Counted from the first letter of the stretch, positions 45,270 to 55,298 are shown. The stretch is DNA of 64,000 nt from Edaphobacter paludis (GCF_039993895.1 NZ_CP121194.1:3286001-3350000), one strand, 5' to 3'. A program made the numbers and translations. The notes: generated from the sequence alone by a model not told the origin.

Positions 45270-47864
45270 ATGCTCAGACACATTCCATCCCGAATATCTT
45301 CCATCACCCTTTCTCTCATCCTTCTGGTCAGCGGCGCGCTGGCGCAGGGAACCAGCGGAAACATTACAGGGACCGTCACGGATACCACCGGCGCAGTGAT
45401 CTCCACTGCGGCAGTCACCATTCAAAATCCCATCAGCGGCTACAAGCAGACGACGCAGACGGATGCGAACGGGCAGTATCACTTTAACAACCTTCCCTTC
45501 AATCACTATCACATGTCAGTGGTTGTGCCAGGTTTTCAACCTACGACGCAGGATACGATGCTGCGGTCGGCATCGAGTACAGTCGTCAACTTTCAATTGG
45601 CAATCGCTGCGAGTTCACAGACCGTCACGGTCGATGCAGAGGCATCGGATATGGTGAATAACGATCCGACGTCGGCGACTTCAATAGACCGCTCGCTGTT
45701 TGCGCGACTGCCGACGGAGAGCACAAGCGCTCCGCTGAGTTCGCTGGTGACGTTGAGCACGCCGGGAATTGCTTCGGACTCGAACGGCTTGTTTCATCCG
45801 ATGGGCGAGCACGCGGACACGACCTACTCAATCGACGGCCAGCCCGTCAGCGACCAGCAGAGCCGCGTCTTTGGGAACCAGCTTTCGCTGAACGCGATTC
45901 AGTCGATCAACGTGATCGATGGCATTGCGCCGCCGGAGTATGGCGACAAGGCTTCGCTGGTGGTGCAGACAACGACGCGGTCGGGACTTGGGCTGCCACA
46001 TCCGACGGGTTCGGTTTCGCTGAACTATGGCTCGTTCGGAACAACAACCGGAAGCGCGGCGCTGGGCTTTGGAAATGAGCGGTTCGGAAATTTCAGCAGC
46101 TTTGACGCTGTGGATAGTGGGCGGTATCTCGACACGCCGGAGAACCAGCCGTTGCACGCGCATGGCAACAATGAGAACTTCTTCGACCGCATTGACTATC
46201 ACCCGACTCAGGCCGATTCTCTGCAACTGAATTTGAGCGCGTCGCGTAGCTGGTTTCAGAACCCGAACCAGTACGATCAGCAGGCCGCCGGGCAGGACCA
46301 GCGGGGAGAGATCTTCAGCTACAACATCGCGCCTTCGTGGACGCACATCATCAACGCGAATAGCCTGATCGACATCAACCCCTACCTGCGCCAAGACAAC
46401 TTCCACTACTTCCCCAGCAAGGATCCCTTCAGCGATACGCCAGCGACACTGGCGCAATCCCGGCGGCTGCAGAATGCCGGGCTTAAGATAGATTACAGCT
46501 ACTCGCGCGGAATCAACAGCTACAAAGTGGGAGCGATGTTTTACCACACGTTCCTGAATGAAGGTTTCTCGCTCGGCATCACTGACCCAACGTTCAATGC
46601 GCCGTGCCTCAACGGGAATGGCGCTCCGGATACGAGCCCGGATGCGAACGACCCGAACAACTGCCCGGTAGGAGATACGGCGAATCCAAACTATAACCCA
46701 GGCACGGGCGCGTACGATCTAACGCGCAACGGATCGCTGTACCACTTCAACGGCCACACAGACATCAAGCAGGAAGCGGTCTATCTGCAGGACAATATCG
46801 TGTGGAAGAACTGGTCGTTTCTGGCTGGCGGACGCGTGGACAACTACAACGGCCTCAGCAGCCGCTCGATGGTGGAACCGCGCCTCGGCGCCACCTATAA
46901 CGTGAAGCCGACGAATACGGTGCTGCGGCTTGGCTATGGCAAGCTCTTCCTGACTCCCTATAACGAGAATCTGATCGTCTCAAGTTCGACCGGCATTGGC
47001 GGATTAGAAGGCGCGGGCGCTGCAGTTGCGCTGAAGCCAGCGGCACGCAACCAGTACGATGCAGGCTTCGAGCAGGGCTTTGGCAAACATCTCGTTGTGA
47101 ATGGAGAATACTTCTGGAAGTACACCGACCGCGATTACGACTTTGATGTTCTATTGAACACGCCGCTGGCCTTTCCTATCCAGTGGCAAAAATCAAAGAT
47201 CGATGGCTTCGGCGTCAAGATCACGGTTCCCATGACACATGGGGTATCGGCCTACTCGGTGCTGGGCCACACTCGCTCCCGCTTCTTCGGGCCGGAAGTT
47301 GGCGGCATCCTGTTCAACCAATCTCCTGTTCCGGCTGGAACGCCGTTCCGTATCGATCACGATCAGGCCTTTCAGCAATCCACGCATATGCAATACCAGC
47401 CAAAGCCGAACGGGCCATGGTATGGCATTACCTGGCGGTATGAAAGCGGTCTGGTGGCGGGCAATGCGCCGATCGACAACGGTCGGACTCCTACCGATCT
47501 GACTTACCTTACGGCCGATCAGCAGTCGCAGATTCTACTGCGCTGCGGCAATGTGCAGGCTACACGCACTACACCGTTGACGAGCTGCCCGACCGGACAG
47601 CTTTCATCTCCGCTACTATCGCTGGCGAAACCGGGAACGGAGAACGATGATCGCAATCCGCCGCGCGTCGCTCCGCGCACGATGTTCGACATGGCCGCCG
47701 GATGGGACAACGTCCTGCACCGCGATCGGTTCAAGACCAACCTGAGTGTGACGGCAGTGAATATCACCAATAAATATGCGCTGTATAACTTCCTCTCGAC
47801 ATTCAGCGGAACCCACTTCGTCTCGCCGAGGACGGTGAGCGCGCAGGTCACGCTCAACTTCTAA
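45270..47864 (+). CDS. TonB-dependent receptor with carboxypeptidase-regulatory-like domain
   Basis: The 864-residue outer-membrane receptor has a signal peptide ending VSGALAQ. A CarboxypepD_reg domain follows (about residues 26-110: GTVTDTTGAVISTAAVTI and NGQYHFNNLPFNHY), then the plug (LSSLVTLSTPGIAS; DTTYSIDGQPVSDQQSR) and a long barrel ending VSAQVTLNF with the terminal aromatic residue. This is the Oar-like type abundant in Acidobacteria, somewhat shorter than the usual 1000-1200 residues. With the DUF2946-like gene upstream, metal uptake is a possible job; a sugar or siderophore ligand cannot be ruled out. Confidence 0.92.
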   Translation: MLRHIPSRISSITLSLILLVSGALAQGTSGNITGTVTDTTGAVISTAAVTIQNPISGYKQTTQTDANGQYHFNNLPFNHYHMSVVVPGFQPTTQDTMLRSASSTVVNFQLAIAASSQTVTVDAEASDMVNNDPTSATSIDRSLFARLPTESTSAPLSSLVTLSTPGIASDSNGLFHPMGEHADTTYSIDGQPVSDQQSRVFGNQLSLNAIQSINVIDGIAPPEYGDKASLVVQTTTRSGLGLPHPTGSVSLNYGSFGTTTGSAALGFGNERFGNFSSFDAVDSGRYLDTPENQPLHAHGNNENFFDRIDYHPTQADSLQLNLSASRSWFQNPNQYDQQAAGQDQRGEIFSYNIAPSWTHIINANSLIDINPYLRQDNFHYFPSKDPFSDTPATLAQSRRLQNAGLKIDYSYSRGINSYKVGAMFYHTFLNEGFSLGITDPTFNAPCLNGNGAPDTSPDANDPNNCPVGDTANPNYNPGTGAYDLTRNGSLYHFNGHTDIKQEAVYLQDNIVWKNWSFLAGGRVDNYNGLSSRSMVEPRLGATYNVKPTNTVLRLGYGKLFLTPYNENLIVSSSTGIGGLEGAGAAVALKPAARNQYDAGFEQGFGKHLVVNGEYFWKYTDRDYDFDVLLNTPLAFPIQWQKSKIDGFGVKITVPMTHGVSAYSVLGHTRSRFFGPEVGGILFNQSPVPAGTPFRIDHDQAFQQSTHMQYQPKPNGPWYGITWRYESGLVAGNAPIDNGRTPTDLTYLTADQQSQILLRCGNVQATRTTPLTSCPTGQLSSPLLSLAKPGTENDDRNPPRVAPRTMFDMAAGWDNVLHRDRFKTNLSVTAVNITNKYALYNFLSTFSGTHFVSPRTVSAQVTLNF

Positions 47865-47894
47865 GAAATAATTCCAAGAGCAATGAGTTAGCGA

Positions 47895-47924
47895 TTCGGC
47901 TGAGTCGGTTCAGGCTCAGCCGAA
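47895..47924 (+). terminator. Stem-loop after the TonB receptor
   Basis: TTCGGCTGAG and CTCAGCCGAA form a perfect 10-bp stem with a 10-base loop. There is no T-run, so termination may be weak or Rho-dependent. Confidence 0.45.
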
Positions 47925-47945
47925 CTCGCATCGTAGGATAGAAGT

Positions 47946-48908
47946 GTGCCCTCCTCTCAGCAAAGCTCATCCCACAGTACGCGAATCCTGATTTCGTTCA
48001 TCTGCGTTTATTTTTTCTGGGGTTCAACTTATCTGGCCATGCGATATGGCCTGGATGAGCTGCCGCCGTTTGTTATAGCGAGCACTCGCTTCCTCATCTC
48101 AGGATCCATACTTCTTGTGCTCTGCGCGATTCGCAGGGTGCGAATGTTTCCGACCATACGTGAATTTGGGGTGCTCGCAACCATTGGCGTGCTTATGCTC
48201 GGTTGCGGCAACACAGCCGTTCTCTGGTCGGAGGTATATCTCTCCACCGGCCTTGCAGCCCTTCTTGTCGCTGGCATTCCCCTCTTCGCTGCCTTGATTG
48301 AGATGTTTCTTCCCAACAGCGAAGGTCTGCCTGCACGTGGATGGATCGGCATCACCATTGGCTTTGTGGGGCTCGCATTTCTGGTCTCTCCTGAACTCCG
48401 CAACAGCTTTCACGGCGACTCGCGACAGGTGATAGCCACAGCAGTCATTCTTGCCGGAGCCTTCTGCTGGACGGCTGGTTCCGTCATCTCGCGTCGCTCG
48501 ACCATCGGAATCAGCGGATTCGCGGCAGCAGGTTGGCAGATGCTGTTCGGGGGAATATTCAACACCGGCATCATGTTCGCATCAGGCAGCTACCGTGGCG
48601 CGCATTGGAATGTGCAGGCATGGTCATCCATCTTCTACCTTGTGATCTTTGGCTCGCTCACGGGCTATACAGCATACATCTACCTGCTCAACAATGTGGC
48701 CGTCTCCAAGGTGACGACCTACGCCTATGTCAACCCGGTGATTGCCGTCATCCTTGGCGCAATCTTTATTCACGAGCGTTTCGTCGCCGCGGAGTACGTG
48801 GGGATGGCGTCGATCCTGTTGGCAGTATTTCTGGTCACGAGTTCGAAGCTGAAGACGGGCGCACTTCCCGCCGAAGTCAAAGACATCGCGGTCGGACGCA
48901 AAGCATAA
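47946..48908 (+). CDS. EamA/DMT-family permease
   Basis: The 320-residue protein has ten predicted membrane helices in two EamA repeats: FICVYFFWGSTYLAMRYGLDELPP at the first and AVILAGAFCWTAGSVISRRSTIGI at the second. YVNPVIAVILGAIFIHERF is the conserved end block. It exports or imports small metabolites; substrate unknown. The start is a GTG with AGGA 7 bases upstream. It lies 81 bases after the TonB receptor. Confidence 0.93.
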   Translation: MPSSQQSSSHSTRILISFICVYFFWGSTYLAMRYGLDELPPFVIASTRFLISGSILLVLCAIRRVRMFPTIREFGVLATIGVLMLGCGNTAVLWSEVYLSTGLAALLVAGIPLFAALIEMFLPNSEGLPARGWIGITIGFVGLAFLVSPELRNSFHGDSRQVIATAVILAGAFCWTAGSVISRRSTIGISGFAAAGWQMLFGGIFNTGIMFASGSYRGAHWNVQAWSSIFYLVIFGSLTGYTAYIYLLNNVAVSKVTTYAYVNPVIAVILGAIFIHERFVAAEYVGMASILLAVFLVTSSKLKTGALPAEVKDIAVGRKA

Positions 48909-49000
48909 GAGAAAGCAACACAATCCCTTCGCGCACCCTATAAACTACCGTTCAATAGAAAGCATCGATTCCTGTTGTCGTAAGGCATGGAGCGAGAGCT

Positions 49001-49484
49001 ATGGTTCTGCTTTGGAAGTACTTCGCCTTCGGGTTCAGCGCATTGCTTCCGGTCATCAATCCACTGGTCTCTTCTGAATGAAAAGGACCCACAAACCACC
49101 GTGGATAAGGCGCACAAGCAGGTTGAAAGCAAAGAGCAAGCAAAGAACAACAGCCTCGAGCAGTGGGCCTTTTACCCACTTACCTTTCCTGTCACCGCCG
49201 GCCCCGGCGGTATTGTAGTTATGCTGACGCTCAGCGCCCATGCTTCCAGAAAGACGCTCAGCGACAACGTGCTTGCGCATGTCGGCCTGGTGCTCGCGGT
49301 CATTGTCTTGAGCGCGCTGGTCTATGTCTGCTACGCCTATGAGCCACAGATCACGCGCAAGATTTCGCCGTCAACCGCCCATGGCATTCCAAGAGTGGTG
49401 GCCTTTATCCTGCTCTGCATCGGCGTTCAGATCGCCGGGAATGGCGCTGCCACCCTGCTCGCAACCGTCCTTCAACATCGATAA
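49001..49484 (+). pseudogene. marC-family gene with internal deletion and frameshift
   Basis: From the ATG at 49001 (GGAG 8 bases upstream) the frame reads MVLLWKYFAFGFSALLPVIN, then PLVSSE and a stop: this is the MarC N-terminus. In another frame, from about 49065, the sequence continues WSLLNEKDPQTTVDKAHKQ and FYPLTFPVTAGPGGIVVM, which is the second half of MarC. The roughly 60-70 residues normally between NPLG and GWSLLN are missing and the two frames do not match, so the gene is broken by a deletion near 49060-49067. MarC proteins are membrane proteins of uncertain role. Confidence 0.85.
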
Positions 49485-49486
49485 AC

Positions 49487-50011
49487 CTAGTAGCGCTTCA
49501 ACATCTGTTCCGGGGCTGGATCTTGACGTCCGTTCAGAAGCCAATCGAGCCGGCTCCGAATATCCTCGTCTTTCGCCTCTCCCATGATGCGTGTAATCAC
49601 TTGCCCCTGTTCATCCAGAATCAGGGTGCCGGGAACGATATCGCCCATGCCGAAGCGCCCCAGCAGCTCGGCACTCCCGCCTACCCAGACGTCGAGATGA
49701 ATATCTTGCTTCATCAGATACGGCTCGATTTTGCCGCGGTCTTTTGCGTCATCAATCGACACTGCGACAAAGTGGACATTCCTGCCGGCAAACTCTTCGC
49801 TCAACTTTGAAAGCCGCGGCAACTCTTCGCGGCATGGAGCGCACCATGTCGCCCAAAAGCTAAGGACGACGATCTGGCCATGCAACCCGGAGAGCTTTTG
49901 CGAATGCCCCGCAGTGTCTTTCAACACAAGGCTGGGCACACTCTTCGCATCGGCAATCCGAGTTACACAGATACAGGCCATGCACAGAGCGATGGCTATC
50001 AGCTTCTTCAT
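49487..50011 (-). CDS. TlpA/ResA-like periplasmic thioredoxin
   Basis: From the ATG at 50011 the 174-residue product has a signal peptide MKKLIAIALCMACICV, then the thioredoxin-like AhpC/TlpA fold with the active site SFWATWCAPCREELPRLSKL. The block VAVSIDDAKDRGKIEPYL and GTLILDEQGQVITRIMGE are typical. It would reduce disulfides, for example in cytochrome c biogenesis or outer-membrane protein folding. It is directly downstream (22 bases) of an outer-membrane protein gene. Confidence 0.9.
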   Translation of the reverse strand: MKKLIAIALCMACICVTRIADAKSVPSLVLKDTAGHSQKLSGLHGQIVVLSFWATWCAPCREELPRLSKLSEEFAGRNVHFVAVSIDDAKDRGKIEPYLMKQDIHLDVWVGGSAELLGRFGMGDIVPGTLILDEQGQVITRIMGEAKDEDIRSRLDWLLNGRQDPAPEQMLKRY

Positions 50012-50033
50012 TCCCGCTCTCCGGCACATCTAT

Positions 50034-51089
50034 TTAAAAGTGATGGGAAAGACTTGCGATCACCGTGTAATCCGCGAAGAACGCGTCGCCATTGGTCGTG
50101 TGGTTCTGTATCTCCGGCACGCTCGGCGGACGGTTCCGATACAACGCCCAAGGCCCATTCACCGACAAAACGGTGCCCCGGAAGTCATACATCAAGCCCG
50201 GATCGAGCGAGAGGATAAAGCCTGGACGGCGAAATCCATCACTGTCACCTAGCAGATCGCGCACCGGAACGCCCTCGCCGCGAATGCCAAGACTGACTGC
50301 AAGCCCGCGAAGCTTTGGCACCCCTTGCGAAAGGCCCGCACGGAAAAGGTACTGGTCGGTGACAGACATAACGCTCTGCCCCGGCTGACTCCGAAAGGTA
50401 GGAACATTACTCGTATTTTCCGGATTAAAAAGGTACTGGCCTTGACCGTAGAGATCCGATCCTTGCCAGAGGGACTTATACCCAACCGTGCCGAGAACGA
50501 ATCCCCATCCTCCGTCGCCCGGCTGCATGGACTGGTCGGCCGTGGCCTTGATGACGTTCCCTTTGTAGAGCGCTGAACCTGTCGCGTTATTGATGCCCGT
50601 AGGCAGCTTGAGCGACGCGCTTACCGCTACATTGCCGCCATTCTCTGTAGGCGGACGAAAGAGCCACGACTGGGCGCCTAGAGTGATGTCCCCCAATCCA
50701 CTAACCTGGTAGATTCCCACCGGAGGATAAATCTGGTTGCGGGTTCCGTTGTAGACAGGAACATCGGCAAGCAGGCTCCAACGCGGAGAGAGACGATACT
50801 CCACGCCGATGTCGAAAATATTCTGATGGTTCTCAACGGCGTTCGGGCGGGGGATCTCCTTGCTGCCTTGGAAATACTTATTAGAATTGAAGACGCGATA
50901 ACCGATATCGACGGTGAGGTTATGTATTGACCAGCCGCCGCTGCTGCCTCCTTCGTCCGTCTTGACGAGTTGAGACATGGGTCGCTGGTTCGAGTGGGCG
51001 GCGACGCATCCTTGCGCGACAGCGCGTCCGGCTGCTAGCGTCATCGCAGCGAAGGCAAAGGACAAATATAGTCGCTTCTGATTTTTCAT
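50034..51089 (-). CDS. Outer-membrane protein, paralog A
   Basis: The ATG at 51089 has AAGGAG 6 bases upstream, giving 351 residues. The signal peptide ends GRAVAQG, followed by the conserved CVAAHS. Repeated amphipathic strands, GLGDITLGAQSWLFRPPTE, SASLKLPTGI and TDQYLFRAGLSQGVPKLRGL, and the terminal ASLSHHF suggest a beta-barrel. It is clearly paralogous to the divergent gene at 51354-52421. No substrate known. Confidence 0.8.
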   Translation of the reverse strand: MKNQKRLYLSFAFAAMTLAAGRAVAQGCVAAHSNQRPMSQLVKTDEGGSSGGWSIHNLTVDIGYRVFNSNKYFQGSKEIPRPNAVENHQNIFDIGVEYRLSPRWSLLADVPVYNGTRNQIYPPVGIYQVSGLGDITLGAQSWLFRPPTENGGNVAVSASLKLPTGINNATGSALYKGNVIKATADQSMQPGDGGWGFVLGTVGYKSLWQGSDLYGQGQYLFNPENTSNVPTFRSQPGQSVMSVTDQYLFRAGLSQGVPKLRGLAVSLGIRGEGVPVRDLLGDSDGFRRPGFILSLDPGLMYDFRGTVLSVNGPWALYRNRPPSVPEIQNHTTNGDAFFADYTVIASLSHHF

Positions 51090-51353
51090 GAGGACTCCTT
51101 GTAGTGCTATGGCCTCAAAAACCTGCATGGATAACAAGTCTCTAGAGATGTGTCCCAACTCTACTTCGGGAACATAGATCTCGTCTTCAGCCAAAAGGAT
51201 GAAGAAAACATCATGCTATTGGGCCATGACGTGCCACGTTGTCACCTGCTACTGTCCAGACTCCACGCACAAAGAAAAAATGCGCCGACTTCGTCATGAA
51301 GTTTCGGAAATTAATAATCCTTTTTTTTACATTCTTTCCGGAGGCAATTCCTT

Positions 51354-52421
51354 ATGAGAATCATGAAACATACAGTTGCAGGCACAATTGTCCTTGCAGC
51401 GTTTACCTTCGCCAGCACCTCAAAACCGTCTCTCGCACAAGGCTGCGTTGCTGCCCATAGCGCCCAGCCAATTATCTCGGGTCTGGATTCTATCGATCAC
51501 CCAGGTTCGTCCAACCTGCTGCATGGCCTTACCATCACCACTGGTTTCCGGACTTATAGTTCCTACAAGCATTACGTCGGTACGGTCTACCAACTGCAGC
51601 GAGAGATCGCGCATAACGAGGTACAGAATCACGTGGACCTCTATGATCTGTCCCTAAACTATCAAATCAATCCGCGCTGGAGCTTCATCGCAGACATTCC
51701 CGGCATGACAGCGACACGTCATCAGCAAGGCAACATCAATCGGTATCGTTCCGGCGGCATCGGCGACGTAACCGTCGGCGCTCAGGCATGGATCTGGCGT
51801 CCACCAACCGAGAGTCACGGCAACATCGCCCTCTCTGCGTCGATTAAGCTTCCCACCGGCATCAATGATGCCAAGGGGACGACCATCCTGAGCAACGGCC
51901 AGACGCAGGTGCGGCCATTCGACGAATCGATTCAACCGGGCGATGGAACCTGGGGATTCTCTCTCGCAACCGAGGCTTACCATCCGCTGCTTTTTCATAC
52001 CTATGGATACTTCACCGGATCCTGGCTCTTCAGCCCGACAGACACAACCGGCGTGAAGACCTTCCGTTCGCAGCCTGGCGAAGAGATCAACTCCGCAACC
52101 GATCAGTACCTATGGCGCGGCGGTGTCTCCCGTGCGGTGCCGAAGGCACGTGGCCTTGCACTCAGCTTCGGCGGACGCATGGAAGGGGTTCCGGTGCGCG
52201 ATGCCTTTGGAGCAAGCAATGGATTTCGCCGTCCGGGCTACGTCATCTCGATCGAGCCCGGCTTGATGTATTCCTACAGGCGTTATGAACTCAACGTCAG
52301 CGGCCCGTGGGCCATCCAGCGCAACCGCAAGAGAAGCGTGACCGACATCGCGCATAACACTCATGGCGATGCAGCTTTCTCCGACTACACCGTCCTCGCC
52401 TCACTCTCGCGTTCATTCTGA
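51354..52421 (+). CDS. Outer-membrane protein, paralog B
   Basis: The 355-residue protein has a signal peptide ending SLAQG with CVAAHS after it. It shares long blocks with paralog A: GIGDVTVGAQAWIWRPPTE, SASIKLPTGI, TDQYLWRGGVSRAVPKARGL, GFRRPGY and the ASLSRSF end. GGAGG lies 9 bases before the ATG; a second ATG at 51363 is possible. Both genes are read away from a 264-base promoter region containing a perfect 10-bp palindrome TCTCTAGAGA at 51139-51148. Confidence 0.8.
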   Translation: MRIMKHTVAGTIVLAAFTFASTSKPSLAQGCVAAHSAQPIISGLDSIDHPGSSNLLHGLTITTGFRTYSSYKHYVGTVYQLQREIAHNEVQNHVDLYDLSLNYQINPRWSFIADIPGMTATRHQQGNINRYRSGGIGDVTVGAQAWIWRPPTESHGNIALSASIKLPTGINDAKGTTILSNGQTQVRPFDESIQPGDGTWGFSLATEAYHPLLFHTYGYFTGSWLFSPTDTTGVKTFRSQPGEEINSATDQYLWRGGVSRAVPKARGLALSFGGRMEGVPVRDAFGASNGFRRPGYVISIEPGLMYSYRRYELNVSGPWAIQRNRKRSVTDIAHNTHGDAAFSDYTVLASLSRSF

Positions 52422-52445
52422 TCAGGTGTACACGCACCTACGCAT

Positions 52446-52483
52446 CAATGCCCGAAGATACGTCTCCGTGTCTTCGGGCATTG
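52446..52483. terminator. Stem-loop between convergent paralog B and cysS
   Basis: CAATGCCCGAAGA pairs perfectly with TCTTCGGGCATTG (13 bp) around a 12-base loop. There is no long T-run on either side; it probably ends transcription from one or both directions. Confidence 0.55.
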
Positions 52484-52513
52484 TGCAGTTATCCACTTTA
52501 GAAAAACTTTTAC

Positions 52514-53995
52514 TTACTTGCGCTTCCAACGAACACCATCTTTGGAATCTTCAATCAGAATTCCCTTTGCAAGCAGATCGTTGCGAATGGCATCGGCGCG
52601 AGCGAAGTTACGAGTCTTCTTGGCTTGGGTACGTTCGGCGACAAGCGCATCGATCTCCGCGTCGCCCAGCGATAAATTATTAAGCAATTCCGGAGCGACT
52701 TCGCCGAGCCGTCCCTCCGCCTCCGCCCATGCAAGCGCGGCGCGTGTCAGTGCAGCATCACGATCTTCGAGCACTGCGAACACTCCATCGAAGAGTTCAA
52801 GCACACGAAGAATCTCGGCGACATTCCCAGCGCATAGCGTGCCCGCATCGGCAGCAGAGTTTGCCGTCCGCACCAGGTCGAAGATTGCCGCTCGCGCCTC
52901 GGCAGTGTTCAGGTCATTGGCCAGCGATGCCGTATAGCCTTGCTCGGCCTTCGCAGTGGCCGCGGCAATGTCAGCATTCAGTCCCTCCGCAAAGCCGCCC
53001 TTCAACATGCGCTGGTGAAACGTTCGCAGCCGCTCAATTGCGTTGGTCGACTCCGCAAGGCTCTCAAAAGTGAAGTTCATCTGGTGTCGATAGGGAACGG
53101 AGATCAACAGAAAGCGAATGGCCGACGCACGGTAGCCCTTCAGCAGAAGGTCGCGGAGCGTATAAAAGTTACCCTCCGACTTCGACATCTTCTTCCCTTC
53201 GACCAAGAGGAAGCGAACGTGCATCCAATGCCGCGCAAAGGTCTTTCCGCTAGCCGACTCCGACTGCGCGATCTCGTTCTCGTGATGCGGAAACATCAGA
53301 TCTTCGCCGCCCGCATGAAGATCGAAAGAATCGCCTAAAAACTTCGTCGCCATCGCGGAGCATTCAATATGCCAGCCCGGCCTGCCCGAACCTAGTGGGG
53401 TATCCCAGTGCTGTTCCCCGGGCTTGCCTGCCTTCCACAAGGCAAAATCGCGCGCGGCATCCTTCTCATACTCATCGACATCGACCCGAGCGCCATCTTC
53501 AATTCCATCGAAATCTTTCTTTGAAAGTTTGCCGTACTCCGGAAACCGAGCGATGCGGAAGTACCAGCTACCGTCTTCGGTCTTATAGGCAATGTCCTTG
53601 GCCGCAAGCTCCTGAATAAGGCGGACCATATCCGGAATGCAGCTGGTGGCATGAGCAACATGCTCCGACGTCTGGATGCCGAGCGCATCGAGATCTTCAA
53701 AAAATGCCCGCTCGTACTTGGCCGTATATTCAGCAATCGGCACGCCCGCAGCGGCAGCGTTGCGAATGATCTTGTCATCAACGTCGGTAACGTTCATGAC
53801 GTGCTTGGTATCAATGCCCTGCTGACGAACGAATCGCCGCAGCACATCGACGTGAAGAAACGTGCGAAAGTTGCCGATGTGGCCATAGTCGTAGACGGTG
53901 GGGCCGCAGCAATACATTCGCAGCGCGGGTGCGCCCACTGGTGCCAATGCTTCGACTTTTCCGCTCAGGGTATTAAAAAGTTCTATCGTTGCCAC
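52514..53995 (-). CDS. cysS: Cysteinyl-tRNA synthetase
   Basis: The 493-residue class I synthetase has the CGPTVYDYGHIGNFRTF (HIGH) block near residue 30, the zinc ligands including MYCCGPTVYD and GWHIECSAM, the KKMSKSEGN motif and a C-terminal domain with ARADAIRNDLLAKGI. It charges tRNA-Cys. Length is normal (about 460-500). No neighbouring operon partner is obvious. Confidence 0.96.
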   Translation of the reverse strand: MATIELFNTLSGKVEALAPVGAPALRMYCCGPTVYDYGHIGNFRTFLHVDVLRRFVRQQGIDTKHVMNVTDVDDKIIRNAAAAGVPIAEYTAKYERAFFEDLDALGIQTSEHVAHATSCIPDMVRLIQELAAKDIAYKTEDGSWYFRIARFPEYGKLSKKDFDGIEDGARVDVDEYEKDAARDFALWKAGKPGEQHWDTPLGSGRPGWHIECSAMATKFLGDSFDLHAGGEDLMFPHHENEIAQSESASGKTFARHWMHVRFLLVEGKKMSKSEGNFYTLRDLLLKGYRASAIRFLLISVPYRHQMNFTFESLAESTNAIERLRTFHQRMLKGGFAEGLNADIAAATAKAEQGYTASLANDLNTAEARAAIFDLVRTANSAADAGTLCAGNVAEILRVLELFDGVFAVLEDRDAALTRAALAWAEAEGRLGEVAPELLNNLSLGDAEIDALVAERTQAKKTRNFARADAIRNDLLAKGILIEDSKDGVRWKRK

Positions 53996-54104
53996 GTACG
54001 CTCTATCCTGCCGCAGCCGAGCGCGTAGCGCGGTGCAGACTGCTCTCCTTGGAATCCCCTGTCGATTTTAGCTGATAGCCGGGCACTTCCGCAGAAGCTG
54101 GCCT

Positions 54105-55298
54105 TTATGTCTGCCCCAGCCTAAGTTGGGGAGTCGCAGCAAGGTCCTCCGACGCAAAATCGCCCGCGAGAAACTTTGGCCACGCCGCTGCGGCAATCAT
54201 GGCGGCGTTGTCCGTCGAAAGCGCCAGCGAAGGAAACGCAATGGGCAGCCCGCGCCGGTCTGCCTCCGCCTGAAATCGGCGGCGCAGCTCGCTGTTTGCC
54301 GCCACTCCGCCCGATACCACTACGCCACGCGCTCCAAACGTCTCAGCCGCAGCGAAGCTCTGGCGAAGAAGATTGCCCACCACGGCATACTGGAACGATG
54401 CGATCAGATCAAGCGTCTGCGCATCGCAAAGCTCGCCAACAGCCTCGATATCTGGCTTCGCATCGCCCATAACCGCAATCGCTCTACGCCGCGCTTCGAC
54501 ACTCTGCCGCATATGATGAGTTTCGACATAACGCAGGACGGCAGTCTTAATACCACTAAAAGAAAAATCAAATCCCGGTCTGCTCGTAGACACTGGCGCT
54601 TTCTTATTGGGCATCGATATTCCCTCGCGATGCGGCCGAGGCTTGATCTGCGCAAAATTGAAGGTGACCGCTCGAGGATTTCCACGCCCAGCCAGAGCAT
54701 CCAGCCACGGCCCACCGGGATACCCAAGCCCCAGAAGCTTCGCGACCTTGTCGTAAGCCTCGCCTGCCGCATCATCCACCGTACGCCCCACGTTGCGATA
54801 GCTCCACGCGCCTGCCTCACTCTGCTGCGCCAGATAAAGATGCGTATGCCCGCCCGACACCACCAGCGCCAGCAATGGCAACTCCATAGCCACTTCGGAT
54901 CTCTGCCGCGCCTCCATCAGAACCGCGTGGATATGGCCCTCCAGATGATTGACCCCAATCAATGGCTTGCCCAGTCCATACGCTAGCGCCTTTGCATAGG
55001 TAATCCCCACCAGCAGGGCCCCCGCCAGCCCCGGCCCTTCCGTCACAGCCACCGCATCCAGATCGTCAAACCCGACGCCAGCCTGGGCCATCGCCTCCCG
55101 CACCACCGGAACGATATTGCGAAGATGCTCGCGCGAGGCAAGCTCCGGCACCACGCCGCCATAGTTGGCATGAAGCGACATCTGCGAAGCCACCACATTC
55201 GACAGAACCACGCTCCCTGCCCGAACTACCGCCGCCGCCGTCTCATCGCAAGAGCTTTCAATGCCAAGAATCAGGCCCGTACCGCTGGTATCGCGCAT
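54105..55298 (-). CDS. tsaD: tRNA N6-threonylcarbamoyladenosine transferase (TsaD)
   Basis: The 397-residue protein is the catalytic ASKHA-fold subunit that makes t6A on ANN-decoding tRNAs. [18 protein letters not shown] and the metal ligands in [11 protein letters not shown] are diagnostic; [25 protein letters not shown] and [16 protein letters not shown] follow. It is longer than usual (about 340) because of an insert near residues 190-215 and elsewhere. The start at 55298 is the first ATG before GLILGIESS; the frame upstream is only a shadow of cca. It is divergent from cca by 21 bases. Confidence 0.95.
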   Translation of the reverse strand: MRDTSGTGLILGIESSCDETAAAVVRAGSVVLSNVVASQMSLHANYGGVVPELASREHLRNIVPVVREAMAQAGVGFDDLDAVAVTEGPGLAGALLVGITYAKALAYGLGKPLIGVNHLEGHIHAVLMEARQRSEVAMELPLLALVVSGGHTHLYLAQQSEAGAWSYRNVGRTVDDAAGEAYDKVAKLLGLGYPGGPWLDALAGRGNPRAVTFNFAQIKPRPHREGISMPNKKAPVSTSRPGFDFSFSGIKTAVLRYVETHHMRQSVEARRRAIAVMGDAKPDIEAVGELCDAQTLDLIASFQYAVVGNLLRQSFAAAETFGARGVVVSGGVAANSELRRRFQAEADRRGLPIAFPSLALSTDNAAMIAAAAWPKFLAGDFASEDLAATPQLRLGQT

